This document shows positions 9,800 to 20,822 of a DNA stretch of 64,000 nucleotides, piece after piece. The stretch's first letter is position 1; the number at the start of each line of letters is the position of its first letter. The notes below the pieces were generated by a model. The model did no database searches and was not told where the DNA came from. It saw only the letters and a list, made by a program, of their open reading frames with translations. A program made the translations under genes and the position numbers. This DNA is from Allium sativum. Its lineage: Eukaryota; Streptophyta; Magnoliopsida; Asparagales; Amaryllidaceae. The stretch is from contig CM060910.1 of assembly GCA_030737875.1 (NCBI GenBank), forward strand, positions 250,698,427 to 250,762,426. Reading direction: 5' to 3'.

Positions 9800-10737
9800 A
9801 GAGGTTGTGGACATTTATCCTTATGATGTCCCACTTGGCCACAGTTGTAGCACTTCCTATCCGCTGCCTTGGCCTAACACTCTTTGTCATAATAGCCCTT
9901 CTTACCACAGCGGAAGCACTCAACATCTTTCTTGCTCTTTTTCTGGCCATCCTTAGTTTGGTTCTGTTTCCTCTTGTTCTGAGAGTTATTCTTGCTTCCA
10001 TCGCCTGCTTGCGGCTTCAGCCCTTCTGCAGATGCAACCTCAGTCTTCGACTTAGGGTAAAGGCTCTTTGATCTCAAAGCTTTCCCAACAATCGATTCAA
10101 AAGTCTCATCGATGTGGTTGATAAGCCTTTCTCCCATGTATCCACAAACCAGTAATAAACTTCTCATTCTTCTTCTCAGGGGTATCGATAAGGGATAATC
10201 CATACTTCGACAAAGTGTTGAATTCAGCAATATAGTCCGAGACTGCCCTACCATTCCGTTTATGTTCCAAGAACTTCCTAAGCAATTCCGACTTCTGAGC
10301 AGCTGGGATAAACTTGTCGCTAAAGCGAGCCTTAAACTGATCCCAAGTAACCTGATCTTCTGGAGTGGCTGTCTTAATAGCATTCCACCAATTCATCACT
10401 CGCCCTTGCAGTTGACGAGACATTATCCTTCTCTTCATCGCATACTCGATACCCAAGTCATCGAAGATACGATCACAGCTATCCAACCAATCATGAACAT
10501 CCGTGGCCGACTCCGTTTCGTGGAACGGCTTCCCACCAAGGCTAGTGTAATTTTGCATAGCTTGGCGAAATCGACCCTAGGCGCCTGAACTATTGGACCA
10601 CCACCATTACCAACATTGGGAGCTGCCCCTTGCACATCCCAAAGTATGTCTCTCGTCAGCTCAGTAAACGTCGCTCTCATGTCAGCAGCATTCCCATTAT
10701 TGGCTCCTCTACCAGCACCTCTTGCGTATCGGCTCAT
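9800..10737 (-). pseudogene. gag: E2 gag with two CCHC knuckles, frameshifted
   Basis: Starts MSRYARGAGRGANNG at 10737, the likely native start because it is the first ATG downstream of the primer site. Capsid-like domain: LGGKPFHETESATDV, MNWWNAIKTATPEDQV, FKARFSDKFIPAA, VSDYIAEFNTLSKYGLSL. Frame changes occur near 10560 and 10140, and a stop near 9874. The first knuckle, CFRCGKKGYYDKEC, has Tyr in place of His; the second, CYNCGQVGHHKDKC, is intact. A basic Lys/Gln linker precedes them. This family's gag differs clearly from that of E1/E4. Confidence 0.9.
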
Positions 10738-10922
10738 CGTTCAATCTGTAAAGATAAAACAATTAACCATCTCCATAGTGGTGCTAGTGCAGTGCGACTT
10801 CATCCTTAGCTATACTAATAGTATATATATATATAGCTTTTGAAAACCAAAGTAATCACAAATACGCGCTCTCGTATACGTATTATCTCTCCCTAATGTC
10901 TTTCCCTAGGTTAACTACGCAA
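10738..10922 (-). other. E2 untranslated leader between primer site and gag
   Basis: Non-coding, AT-rich, with a short (AT)n run at 10823-10835. No feature seen beyond its position. Confidence 0.6.
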
Positions 10923-10940
10923 CCTAGCGCTCTGATACCA
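10923..10940 (-). other. E2 primer-binding site (initiator Met tRNA)
   Basis: On the - strand TGGTATCAGAGCGCTAGG, two bases after the 5' LTR. The first 12 bases match the 3' end of plant initiator tRNA-Met. Confidence 0.9.
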
Positions 10941-10942
10941 AA

Positions 10943-11253
10943 TGTGACGGCCCGCCCCGCACCAACCGACGTTTACTCCAAAAGTGCGTTGTACACATGT
11001 CCAGTTAGCACGGAACGGTCGTCAGAAGGAAAGAAAGAAGATGAAGAATCAGCAAGGAACTTGTAGAATGTCTCACAGCGCATAGAACAAAATATAATAG
11101 CAACATACTTGACATAAAACAGGTGAGACTGTGCATAAGCTGAAAACAAACTATCATGGCAGCGGAAAATCCAAATAAAGCTTATGTTCCACATCATCAT
11201 TATTACAACTATTCAAACTGTCTCTAAAGGTAAAAGCAAGATAAAGGAGGTAC
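10943..11253 (-). mobile_element. E2 5' LTR, 3' end segment
   Basis: On the - strand this is the end of the LTR (GGCCGTCACA at 10943). It is cut at 11253 by E3 and continues at 25328. Both parts together make about 2.57 kb. Confidence 0.85.
11249..11253 (+). repeat. Target-site duplication GGTAC (left of E3)
   Basis: GGTAC directly before TGTAACAACC; the same five bases follow the E3 right end at 25323-25327. Confidence 0.9.
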
Positions 11254-12140
11254 TGTAACAACCCGAAAATCTGGACCAGTTTAAAAATTTTATTTTGGCA
11301 ATTTTAACGATTTCTGAACATTTAAAAATAGAATATTTTAAATAATATCGACGAGAAAATTTATTTTGAATAGAATTCGAACGTATATATTATATACGTC
11401 ATCATTAGAATATAAATAATTATATATAATTATAAATAGAATTGAAAATGGTGCGGTAGTTCGATAATTCGATTTCAAACTTCAATTGAACGTACCTGGT
11501 GCAAAATAAACCGGATTTTAGTGAAACCAAAAACATTAGGATCTAATTGAGGATATCTTTCCAACGAATCCAAAAAATTGAAATTTCATAGCGGGAATCA
11601 AAAGATATGTCCAGTTGAAAATTCTGAATAGTCGCTATGGAATTCAGGCCCTTAAAAATGGGAATTTTGCAAACGACCTCGGATTTCGATGAAACCACTT
11701 TTGTTGGGTCCGTGATGTCAAATTATTGTTAGATTCCAAATTTCATAATTTTTCGAATCAATATGTGAGTGTGGCGAAGGAAAACGCATTTGACCATTTT
11801 TAGTTGATTTTAATCGACTGGAAATTGGCCATTTTTCCAACGGTCTCAGAATTCGACGAAATTAGTTTTGTTAGGACCGTATCGTCAATACGAAGCTAGA
11901 AAATATTTTTCCGCAATTTATAGAGTTCGTATGTGACCCCGGTAAATTGAAATGCGCGTTTAAATTCAATATATAGAGTTATATGTTGATTTTAACGGAA
12001 ACAGATCGAAACGATCGAATCAGCCTACGATACATATCCCATTGTGTTTGGAATGGGGGTAATTAGCTATGGACGACAGGCGGTGGGCCTCGTTTTGAGG
12101 TCGAAAATAAAAGTTGCTTTTTGGTGGAAAAAGAAAAAAA

Positions 12141-12150
12141 ATATAAAATA
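12141..12150 (+). promoter_or_regulatory. Possible TATA box of E3 5' LTR
   Basis: ATATAAAATA in a purine-rich run just before the pyrimidine-rich leader. The 3' LTR has lost the first T at the same place (AAATAAAATA, near 19695), so this is tentative. Confidence 0.35.
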
Positions 12151-12169
12151 AGAAAAAAATAAAACCCTC

Positions 12170-12505
12170 TTCCTTCCTATACCCTCTGCCCCCCCCTTTT
12201 GAAATTCATTTCAGAACGAAGAATAAAAAAAAGAGAAGAAAAGGGGGCGGAGCCCCGCCCCGTCGTCGGTCTCGACGCCGACCACCACGCCGAGGCGCCC
12301 CACCGCACCCCCTCCTCCAACAATCGAAGGCGCGCCCCCTCCCCTTCTTCTTCTACTCGATTTCAGCCCCCCCCCCCCCAATCAGATAACCGCCGCACCC
12401 CCTAGAAGCCGACCACCACCAGACTGATGCTCCTCCGCCCCTTCTTCTCCTCCTGAAACCGACGTGAACCCCCCCTTCCAACTATGCTCCAGTTTGACAG
12501 TGAAG
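12170..12505 (+). other. C-rich leader with poly(C) runs, ending at a GTGATT splice-donor-like site (E3 5' LTR)
   Basis: GC-rich island in AT-rich DNA, with C runs of 7-10 and repeated CTCCTCC/CTTCTTC. It ends GTGAAG/GTGATT at 12505/12506. The 3' LTR has the same at about 19720-20059. The ORF starting MKFISERRIKKREEKG at 12199 occurs in both LTRs, but copy C has no equivalent protein there, so I read it as leader rather than a gene. Confidence 0.5.
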
Positions 12506-12567
12506 GTGATTTTCCTTTATTAAATCAGTTTTTAATTTAATTTCAGTTTTATTTTATATTGTAGAAA

Positions 12568-12690
12568 GATAAAAATATAATCTTTTATAGTGTAGGAAGA
12601 TAAAAATATAATCTTTTATAGTGTAGGAGGATAAAAATATAATCTTTTATATTGTAGAAGGATAAAAATATGATTTTTACATTATAGAAG
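12568..12690 (+). repeat. 31-bp minisatellite, four copies (E3 5' LTR)
   Basis: Unit starts GATAAAAATATAATCTTTTA and ends with TAGTGTAGGAA; starts at 12568, 12599, 12630 and 12661 (last diverged). The 3' LTR has the same block at about 20120-20242. Confidence 0.85.
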
Positions 12691-12829
12691 TGTTAAAAAT
12701 ATGACCTTTATATGGTAGAAGATATAAAAATACTATTTTTATGAAAGTAGTGTATTGAAAAGAAAATTTCTATATAATAGAGAATATAAAAATATAATCT
12801 TTATATTTGAAAAGGCGAAATCTTTATAT

Positions 12830-12939
12830 GATAGCGATGTAAAAATAGAATTTTTATCTATATGATAGCGATGTAAAATAGAATTTTTATCTATATGATA
12901 GCGATGTAAAATAGAATTTTTATCTATATAGTAGCGGTG
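12830..12939 (+). repeat. 33/34-bp minisatellite, three copies (E3 5' LTR)
   Basis: Unit GATAGCGATGTAAAATAGAA plus TTTTTATCTATAT. The block differs from its neighbours but shares the TAAAAAT...ATTTTTA core. Same block in the 3' LTR at about 20385-20493. Confidence 0.85.
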
Positions 12940-13268
12940 TGAAAATTCGATTTTTATATATTGAATATCGAAGTAAAAATTCGATTTTTATATATTGAAT
13001 AGCGAAGTAAAAATTCGATTTTTATATATTGAATATCGAAGTAAAAATTCGATTTTTATATATTGAATAGCGAAGTAAAAATTCAATTTTTATATATTGA
13101 ATAGCGAAGTAAAAATTCGATTTTTATATATTGAATAGCGAAATAAAAATTCGATTTTTATATATTGAATAGCAAAGTAAAAATTCGATTTTTATATATT
13201 GAATAGCGAAATAAAAATTCGATTTTTATATATTGAATAGCAAAGTAAAATTCAATTTTTATATATGT
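12940..13268 (+). repeat. 34-bp minisatellite, ten copies (E3 5' LTR)
   Basis: Unit TAAAAATTCGATTTTTATAT plus ATTGAATAGCGAAG, with a near-palindromic core. Variants follow a set order (ATC, AGC, ATC, AGC, AGC, AGC-A, AGCA, AGC-A, AGCA), which is the same in the 3' LTR. Confidence 0.9.
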
Positions 13269-13344
13269 AGTGACTACGGGCGACGAAAGTGACAAAAAGG
13301 CGAGAACGATGAAGATTTCTATCAATGAAGAGTCGTGGAATTGG

Positions 13345-13375
13345 GATAGCTATCGGTGAGAACTTCTCACTCAAA
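13345..13375 (+). other. Perfect GTGAGAA/TTCTCAC inverted repeat
   Basis: GTGAGAAcTTCTCAC, also a splice-donor-like TCG/GTGAGAAC at 13355. Present in the 3' LTR (about 20910), copy C (about 60290, GTGAGAAATTCTCAC) and, as GTGAGTTTACTCAC, in the solo LTR at 46801. Confidence 0.5.
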
Positions 13376-14329
13376 TTTCTTTTTCTAGTTATATATATAT
13401 ATATATACTAGGATGCAGACGGTGCTTAGTAGCACCCGACACCCGTCATCCACAGACCATGGATGGCTTGTTTGTTTAATTGATATTTTGTGAAAATTTG
13501 TTTGTGAAGTTGATGTGAAATAGATAATGAAATATATTCATGTGTTGAAATAAATTAATTATAGTTAAAAATATAATTTTTAACGTGAAAGTGAATAAAT
13601 AAATATTTATAAACAAATCGGCCGATTTGTTTATATACACTGATTTGACTGATATTGATTGGGATGATAAATTTTACACATCGCCCAACTGCAAGAATAA
13701 AAATATGTGTTTGTTGATTTGAAACCCCACACGGGTGTTGGGAAGATATTTGGGTACACTAATCCCAATTATTTAATTATATGTCGATCGATTGGTCGAC
13801 AGGCTGTGTAAGCGTTAATTATTTATATTTGATGCTTATGTAATTGTGTGGTGCACCTTGGATGATGGTTGATTGGTTATCGTTGCTATTATATACATGT
13901 GTTGTATGGAATCCGTATAATTAACAGTATATGGTGATTGATTGGGCCTCATTCCAATCGGGAAAATATTGAATATTATAAAAGAAAATTCATGTGTTGA
14001 AAATATTCATGTGTTGAGTAAAATATTTTAATAATAAAATTTACATCTTTATCATATTTAAAATTAGAACTACTTCACGGTGGAGTCTAATTAAAAAAAA
14101 TCAAACGATAGATACCATGATTTTATAAAATATTTTACATAACAAAAATAGTCGTGTGTTGAAGGAAATATAGATTCATGTATTGAATAGAATATATATT
14201 CATTTGTTGAATAGAATAACGAAGTTTTTGAAAAATATAAAGCCGTGTTGATTAGAGACGCGCTATTTTGTCGTGAACGATATTTATATCGATTTTATTC
14301 GTTTTATAATGAATATTGAAAACTGATTT

Positions 14330-14900
14330 CAAAATTTAATATTTTGAAATGGAATTAAAAATGAATTAGATTAAAATTCAAATTGAAATTTTATTGAATC
14401 AATTTGAAATGAATTCGAATCGAATAGAAAATGAATTCGATTCGAATTGAATAGAAAGTGAATTAGAATTTGAATTGATTAGAAAGTGAATTTGAATTCG
14501 AACTGAATAGAAATGAATTCAAATTGAATTAAATTGAAATTGAATTAAAAACGAATTGAAATCGTTTTGAATGAAAATTAAAACGAACTGAAATTGAATA
14601 GAAAGTGAATTTGAATTCGAACTGAATAGAAATGAATTCAAATTGAATTAAATTGAAATTGAATTAAAAACGAATTGAAATCGTTTTGAATGAAATTTAA
14701 AACGAACTGAAATTGAATTGAAATCAATTTGAAATGAATTCGAATTGAATTAAATAGAAGGTAAATTCAAATTGAATTGAATTGAAACGAATTAGAATTT
14801 GAATTCGAATTAAATAAAATTGAAATGAATTCGAATTAAATTGAAATCAAATCGATTTGAAATTGAAGATGAAGTTGAAATTGTTTTTGAAACGAATTTA
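14330..14900 (+). repeat. AT-rich GAATT-repeat block (E3 5' LTR)
   Basis: Imperfect repeats of GAATTCAAATTGAATTAAAT and AAACGAATTGAAATCGTTTT. One stretch of roughly 115 bp is duplicated (about 14467-14582 and 14589-14703). Copy C has expanded the same motif into a clean 27-bp minisatellite at 58921. Confidence 0.75.
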
Positions 14901-16182
14901 AAACGATTTATAAAATTCGTTTTAAATGGAAATCGATGAAATATATATAATATATATATATTATATACAAAATGGCCTGAATAGAACGCACCGCGCCGCG
15001 GCAGTTCGTGAATTTCGACCATTGACTTCGAATTGACGTTGCGGGAGATTCGACCATCAGATTCTCCTAAAACTGGAACCGTTGGGTTCGTATCGAAAAG
15101 AGCTTTCCAATGAATATTAGAAATTTGAAATCTAACGGTTGGATTGGGAATTGTGTCCAAATCAATTTCGGAAAAGGTCGCTGTAAGTGCAGTTCGATGG
15201 CCGTTGGTGGAAATCGACTGTACGGGCCTTGATAAAATTATTAAAAATATTGATAATTTGTGTAAAATCATAAGAAATGATTTGGGAAAAATTGGGCTGA
15301 AAAATTCGGTATTTGAAAAGACAAAAATAGATTTTTATCGAAATGAACTAGTTTTGAACTAGAATTAAAATCAATTTACTTTTGAAATAAATAAATTGAA
15401 TTTGAAAGTGATTTTAAAAATAATCAATATTCCCAATACGTGAATTGGGCTGGAGTTGAATCGAAATTATCTTCGGAATATTTCGATGCTGGATTTCGTG
15501 ACTATACAGGTATTGTTATGGGAATTTGAAAGATATATTTTATATCGTTATTTTCAATACGATATTTGTTGGTTTCAGAATTTGATATTGAATATAAGCC
15601 GGTATATTTTCTATTCAGAGCCTTGTATTTAATATCGAATGTGATTTGGGTTTATCGTGAATCGTGTTTTATATGACATTGGTTCTATAACCTAGTTAAA
15701 GGCAAGATGTTGATTTTTGACAGGATTAAAACTAAGTGGAGTTCTAATGAATCTTTAATTTGATTGAAAAGTGAATTGATAATTTAAATTATCAAATCTG
15801 AAAGGTGATCGAGAATGGAGTACCACCAGTTTTGCTCCAATGCGATAGTTAAATCTTTAATTAGATTTGAACGTGAAATGGTAATTAATTTTACCGATAA
15901 CACCGTGGTGTTAGGAATGGAGTATCACCAGTTTTGCTCCAGGGGATGAATAGGTTGGGATTGGGAAATAAAATAAATAATTACTTCGGTGTGGTTCGCT
16001 AATCCCGACTAGTTTGAAATGATATCCAAAGGAAGATTAAAGAATAAATTTAGAAGAATTTATCTTTGATAAAATTAATGGGAACCTATTCCCTAAGAAT
16101 GTGATTTTGTGAATAAAAGAATATTCTGAATTGGAATGAGGCGTTTGTTGTGTTTGTGTAACATTTGTTTATCATATACGTG

Positions 16183-16224
16183 GGTTATTCAGAAAGGCCG
16201 GGGTTATACCCATTCTGAATAACC
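16183..16224 (+). other. Conserved 12-bp hairpin (E3 5' LTR)
   Basis: GGTTATTCAGAA pairs perfectly with TTCTGAATAACC around an 18-nt loop. Repeated at 23720-23761 in the 3' LTR and, with one stem mismatch, at 57240-57278 in copy C. Two further stems follow: GAAGAC/GTCTTC (about 16259-16275) and CGTCTGG/CCAGACG (about 16283-16356). Confidence 0.65.
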
Positions 16225-17386
16225 GATTCGGTGAGATGTCGAAGATGAAGACGGTGGTTGAAGACCGGAAGTCTTCACATCGTCTGGGTGATTACTGATG
16301 ATCTCGATTGGGCTGTACACCCAAGATGAGGGAAACAGTTGGTGATCGTCCAGACGTACTTGGAGATGGATGGATATGCGAGGAAAGTGCCTCTGGTTTC
16401 GTTCAGACCCAGAACGAACTTGTAAATGGATTGTGTGTCTGACATTGGATTTTATTCTGTGTTGATTGATCTCTGTTAAATATACATCTGTTTGGCGGCA
16501 GAGAATTTATTCTCTTGCTTAACGCCCTTCTCTGAGACGTACAAGCTCAGAGGTTGTATATCGATGGACATCAGTCGCATGGAGTGAATTGCCAGTGTGG
16601 CACGCGTAAGTGGCAATTGATCAGGGCTTCTGTTGAAAAGCAAAGTCTTGTGGTTGATGATCAAAGCACGGCCTGCGTGGCGTAGCTTTGTGTATAACGT
16701 GAATTCGCGAGCCGCACACCTCGGTATGAGTCAAAAACGGGATACGGACCCAAGGAGTGCACGACGTTTCTTTCTAGCTAGGGTGGTGTCAGTGACCTAC
16801 CAGCCCTGACATTTATATACTTTTCACCTGTGTGGTTGTTGGATACGAGGCGCTTTGGATATAGGTCTGTAAGGACCGGGAAACGTGTGTTCAGGAATTG
16901 CCAATCCTCAAAAGTAAGAGAGGACCGACCTTGGAGGTTCCAAAGGATCATAGTGGGGTCCTGAGGCATTGCTAGAGTGTCTCGAATCGGAGAGGAGCTT
17001 GCCCCTTGCCTCGGCTCATGACGGAATCCAATTTCCAATACGTGATATTGCGGTTTTAATTGTAGAACTAGTATGGCGACATGATAGATGGTACCCATGC
17101 CGCCTATGATTGATATTTATGATTTGAATTGTTTTGACACTATACACTTATAATAGTATCAAATAATGTGTTTTAAACGTATCAAGCATGCTTTGGCTGT
17201 TATAAGGGAAAACCCTATCCTCCGGCTTGCGTTGCATTGTGTGATGGGACCTGGGTCTTATAACAGCTTCATTTTTCTTTATTTAGACTATGCACTGGTA
17301 TTCTTGGGAGGAAACCCGTTCTGTGTTATACGGCGTGGTCCCTTGAGTTACCAAACTTTAAAACCAATATTAATAACTGTTTTAGT

Positions 17387-17411
17387 TCTCACACCAGTCA
17401 CATGACTGACC
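17387..17411 (+). other. Conserved LTR hairpin (E3 5' LTR)
   Basis: CAGTC (17395-17399), loop ACAT, GACTG (17404-17408), then ACC. Same site as CAGAC/GTCTG in E1, with two compensating changes. AG acceptor-like sites follow at 17487 (TTTTGCAG) and 17501 (TTCACAG/G). Confidence 0.65.
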
Positions 17412-17773
17412 TGGAGTTTATTGTTTTAACCTAAACTCTGGGTGCCCTTATTTTCGACACGGGCAGCTAGTAGTTTTGGTTTTGCAGATTTATATTCACA
17501 GGGTCCTGATTTACAGCTGGAACGATGCTCGGAAAGCTCTGTATCCGTGTATCACTTCTAGTTGTGCTTTTGTATTATTTTCCGCTGCTATGTAATTTAT
17601 TGTAATCTCTGATATTTATCGAATGTAATTTATTCATTTATACTCTGTATATTCTTGTATCTAATGGAATTGTTGTAATAACAATGAAATGTTCTTCCGT
17701 CTGCGTTCTATTTTGTCTTGTCCTCAATTCTATCCGTGCTTTCCTTACCGGGGAAGTTCGGGTCGTCTCAGTT

Positions 17774-17790
17774 TGGTATCAGAGCTTTGG
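17774..17790 (+). other. E3 primer-binding site (initiator Met tRNA)
   Basis: TGGTATCAGAGCTTTGG, three bases after the 5' LTR end. Confidence 0.92.
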
Positions 17791-17845
17791 TTTACAGAGA
17801 TCGAGAACAAGACACCTTAGAACCATACGAAAGAATTCATCAGAT

Positions 17846-17912
17846 ATTGGATTAGTAATATCCAATTAGAACAACTCGTTAGAGATAGGATCAGTAGCAT
17901 CCTAGAACGAGT
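17846..17912 (+). other. Two hairpins downstream of E3 primer site (possible packaging signal)
   Basis: ATTGGAT (17846-17852) pairs with ATCCAAT (17860-17866). ACTCGTT (17874-17880) pairs with AACGAGT (17906-17912), enclosing AGGAT/ATCCT (17887-17891, 17899-17903). Copy C keeps both (63351-63416), with GGGAT/ATCCT, which still pairs through a G-U. Position after the primer site suggests a packaging or dimer signal; inferred. Confidence 0.5.
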
Positions 17913-18790
17913 GTGAAGAGTATATTTTTCAAATGAAAACAATTTTGTTTTGAAAATTAAAAATTGCTTTATACGTATTTGATTATTTATTTATTTTGAA
18001 TTTGGACAATCCAGTATATAAAGGTTTTGCATATACGCGTCATGAACGTGTATTCGAAGTTTTGATATGCTGGATAGATATGGAATCACACTCTAGTCGC
18101 CCGTAGATAATTCTGGTAATGCGGCCGCATTATCAATATTTATGTTCGTGTTTCGAAGGTGTGATTTCTATATATTTCCATTAGACTGGTGTGAGAACCA
18201 AAATATAGATAGATTTATTTGTTGTGATTTGGCATCAAAAACATGATTTTTAGTATATGTGTTAAAATTATGAATTTGAAACTATAATTCACTAATTGAT
18301 TGATGTTTGTGTTGTTTGTTTATTTGTTTGATAATTTTGAACCATTTAGCCTAATTAAATCACATATTGAATTGTATTGAAAATTGGTCACATTTGCTTG
18401 CATATACATGTACTCACATTGAACAGGTCATAGCAAGGAGACTAGAGCAGAGAATAAAATTTGTTTGCCCGACAAATAGGTACATGTTTACTATAATTTA
18501 CTGTTTTGTTTGGGTGATGATGATTTTATGAGCCGATTGGCTAGTCGCTTGGCTTTTTCTTTTTCTTTTTGAGATCAGAAGGCCTGTATGGCAATTTCGG
18601 GATTTTCCCGTGGCTCCCGGTGCAGGGGAGGTTATGGCGAAATTTTTCGAAAATTTACGGTGTTAGCCAAATTTTTGAAGAATATGAAAATTCTCAGAAA
18701 CTGAAAAGTTGGAGAATGGAAGCCAGATCGAACGTAGAGTTGATTGATCAAACTACTTTCGACTTTGTTCCTTTTCGAGGACGAAAAGTT

Positions 18791-18805
18791 TTAAGTGGGG
18801 GAGAT
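18791..18805 (+). other. E3 polypurine tract
   Basis: TTAAGTGGGGGAGAT before the 3' LTR start at 18806, preceded by TTCGAGGACGAAAAGTT, the chromovirus-type box seen before the other tracts here. Confidence 0.88.
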
Positions 18806-20493
18806 TGTAACAACCCGAAAATCTGGGCCAGTTTAAAATTTTTATTTTGGCAATTTTAACGAATTCTGAACATTTAAAAATAGAATATTTTAAATAATAT
18901 CGACGAGGAAATTTATTTTGAATAGAATTCGAACGTATATATTATATACGTCGTCGTTAGAATATAAATAATTATATATAATTATAAATAGAATTGAAAA
19001 TGGCGCGGTAGTTCGATAATTCGATTTCAAACTTCAATTGAACGTACCGGGTGCAAAATAAACCGGATTTTAGTGAAACCAAAAACATTAGGATCTAATG
19101 GAGGATATCTTTCCAACGAATCTGAAAAATTGAAATTTCATTGTGGGAATCAAAAGATATGTCCAGTTGAAAATTCTGAATAGTCGCTATGGAATTCAGG
19201 CCCTTTAAAAATGGGAATTTTGCAAACGACCTCGGATTTCGATGAAACCACTTTTGTTGGGTCCGTGATGTCAAATTATTGCTAGATTCCAAATTTCATA
19301 ATTTTTCGAATCAATATGTGAGTGTGGCGAAGGAAAACGCGTTTGACCATTTTCAGTTGATTTTAATCGACTGGAAATTAGCCATTTTTCCAACGGTCTC
19401 AGAATTCGACGAAATTAGTTTTGTTAGGACCGTATCGTCAATACGAAGCTAGAAAATATTTTTCCGCAATTTATAGAGTTCGTATGTGACCCCGGTAAAT
19501 TGAAATGCGGGTTTAAATTCAATATATAGAGTTATATGTTGATTTTAACGGAAACAGATCGAAACAATCGAATCAGCCTACGTTACATATCCCATTGTGT
19601 TCGGAATGGGGGTAATTAACTATGGATGACAGGCGGTGGGCCTCATTTTGAGGTCGAAAATAAAAGTTGCTTTTTGGTGGAAAAAGAAAAAAAAAATAAA
19701 ATAAGAAAAAAATAAAACCCTCTTCCTTCCTATACCCTCTGCCCCCCCCCTTTTGAAATTCATTTCAGAACGAAGAATAAAAAAAAGAGAAGAAAAGGGG
19801 GCGGAGCCCCGCCCCGTCGTCGGTCTCGACGCCGAGGCGCCCCACCGCACCCCCTCCTCCAGCAATCGAAGGTGCCCCCCTCCCCTTCTTCTTCTACTCG
19901 ATTTCAGCCCCCCCCCCCCCCCCAATCAGATAACCGCCGCACCCCCTAGAAGCCGACCACCACCAGACTGATGCTCCTCCGCCCCTTCTTCTCCTCCTGA
20001 AAACGACGTGAAACCCCCCTCCCCCCCCTTTCCAACGATGCTCCAGTTCGACAGTGAAGGTGATTTTCCTTTATTAAATCAGTTTTTAATTTAATTTCAG
20101 TTTTATTTTATATTGTATAAAGATAAAAATATAATCTTTTATAGTGTAGGAAGATAAAAATATAATCTTTTATAGTGTAGGAGGATAAAAATATAATCTT
20201 TTATATTGTAGAAGGATAAAAATATGATTTTTACATTATAGAAGTGTTAAAAATATGACCTTTATATGGTAGAAGATATAAAAATACTATTTTTATGAAA
20301 GTAGTGTATTGAAAAGAAAATTTCTATATAATAGAGAATATAAAAATATAATCTTTATATTTGAAAAGGCGAAATCTTTATATGATAGCGATGTAAAAAT
20401 AGAATTTTTATCTATATGATAGCGATGTAAAATAGAATTTTTATCTATATGATAGCGATGTAAAATAGAATTTTTATCTATATAGTAGCGGTG

Positions 20494-20822
20494 TAAAAAT
20501 TCGATTTTTATATATTGAATATCGAAGTAAAAATTCGATTTTTATATATTGAATAGCGAAGTAAAAATTCGATTTTTATATATTGAATATCGAAGTAAAA
20601 ATTCGATTTTTATATATTGAATAGCGAAGTAAAAATTCGATTTTTATATATTGAATAGCGAAGTAAAAATTCGATTTTTATATATTGAATAGCGAAATAA
20701 AAATTCGATTTTTATATATTGAATAGCAAAGTAAAAATTCGATTTTTATATATTGAATAGCGAAATAAAAATTCGATTTTTATATATTGAATAGCAAAGT
20801 AAAAATTCGATTTTTATATATG
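20494..20822 (+). repeat. 34-bp minisatellite, ten copies (E3 3' LTR)
   Basis: Same copy number and variant order as 12940-13268, with single-base differences only. Confidence 0.9.

Larger units (their letters stand above)
11254..17770 (+). repeat. E3 5' LTR (6,517 bp)
   Basis: Starts TGTAACAACCCGAAAATCTG, ends GGGTCGTCTCA just before the primer site. Holds in order: AT-rich U3, a C-rich leader (about 12170-12505), three minisatellite blocks (12568-13268), an AT-rich GAATT-repeat block (14330-14900), a hairpin-rich block (16183-16370) and the conserved hairpin (17387-17411). Matches the 3' LTR nearly end to end, with an estimated 1-3 percent difference and small indels, by eye. Confidence 0.92.
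17771..18805 (+). other. E3 internal region (1,035 bp, non-coding)
   Basis: Everything between the LTRs. No gag, protease, RT or integrase motif in six frames. The first 170 bp after the primer site and the last 250 bp are strongly conserved with the internal region of copy C (62444-63492), while the middle is more diverged and AT-rich. The ORF at 18569-18859 runs through the polypurine tract into the LTR, so it is unlikely to be a gene. Confidence 0.85.

Noticed and set aside
12199..12405. Small Arg/Pro-rich ORF present in both E3 LTRs (also 19753-19971)
   Set aside because: Duplicated only because LTRs are duplicated; differs at the C-terminus between LTRs, and copy C has no such protein there.
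12568..13268. Regular repeats resembling a CRISPR array
   Set aside because: Units are contiguous 31-34-bp tandem repeats without unique spacers, in a plant retroelement.
14810..15271. 153-residue ORF in the E3 LTR, antisense (also 22341-22808)
   Set aside because: Starts in low-complexity AT repeats, unequal between LTRs, no motif; long ORFs arise easily in this composition.
17166..17405. 79-84-residue ORF in the E3 LTRs (also 24703-24957)
   Set aside because: Differs by an internal indel between LTRs and is in the region of the conserved hairpin; no protein likeness.
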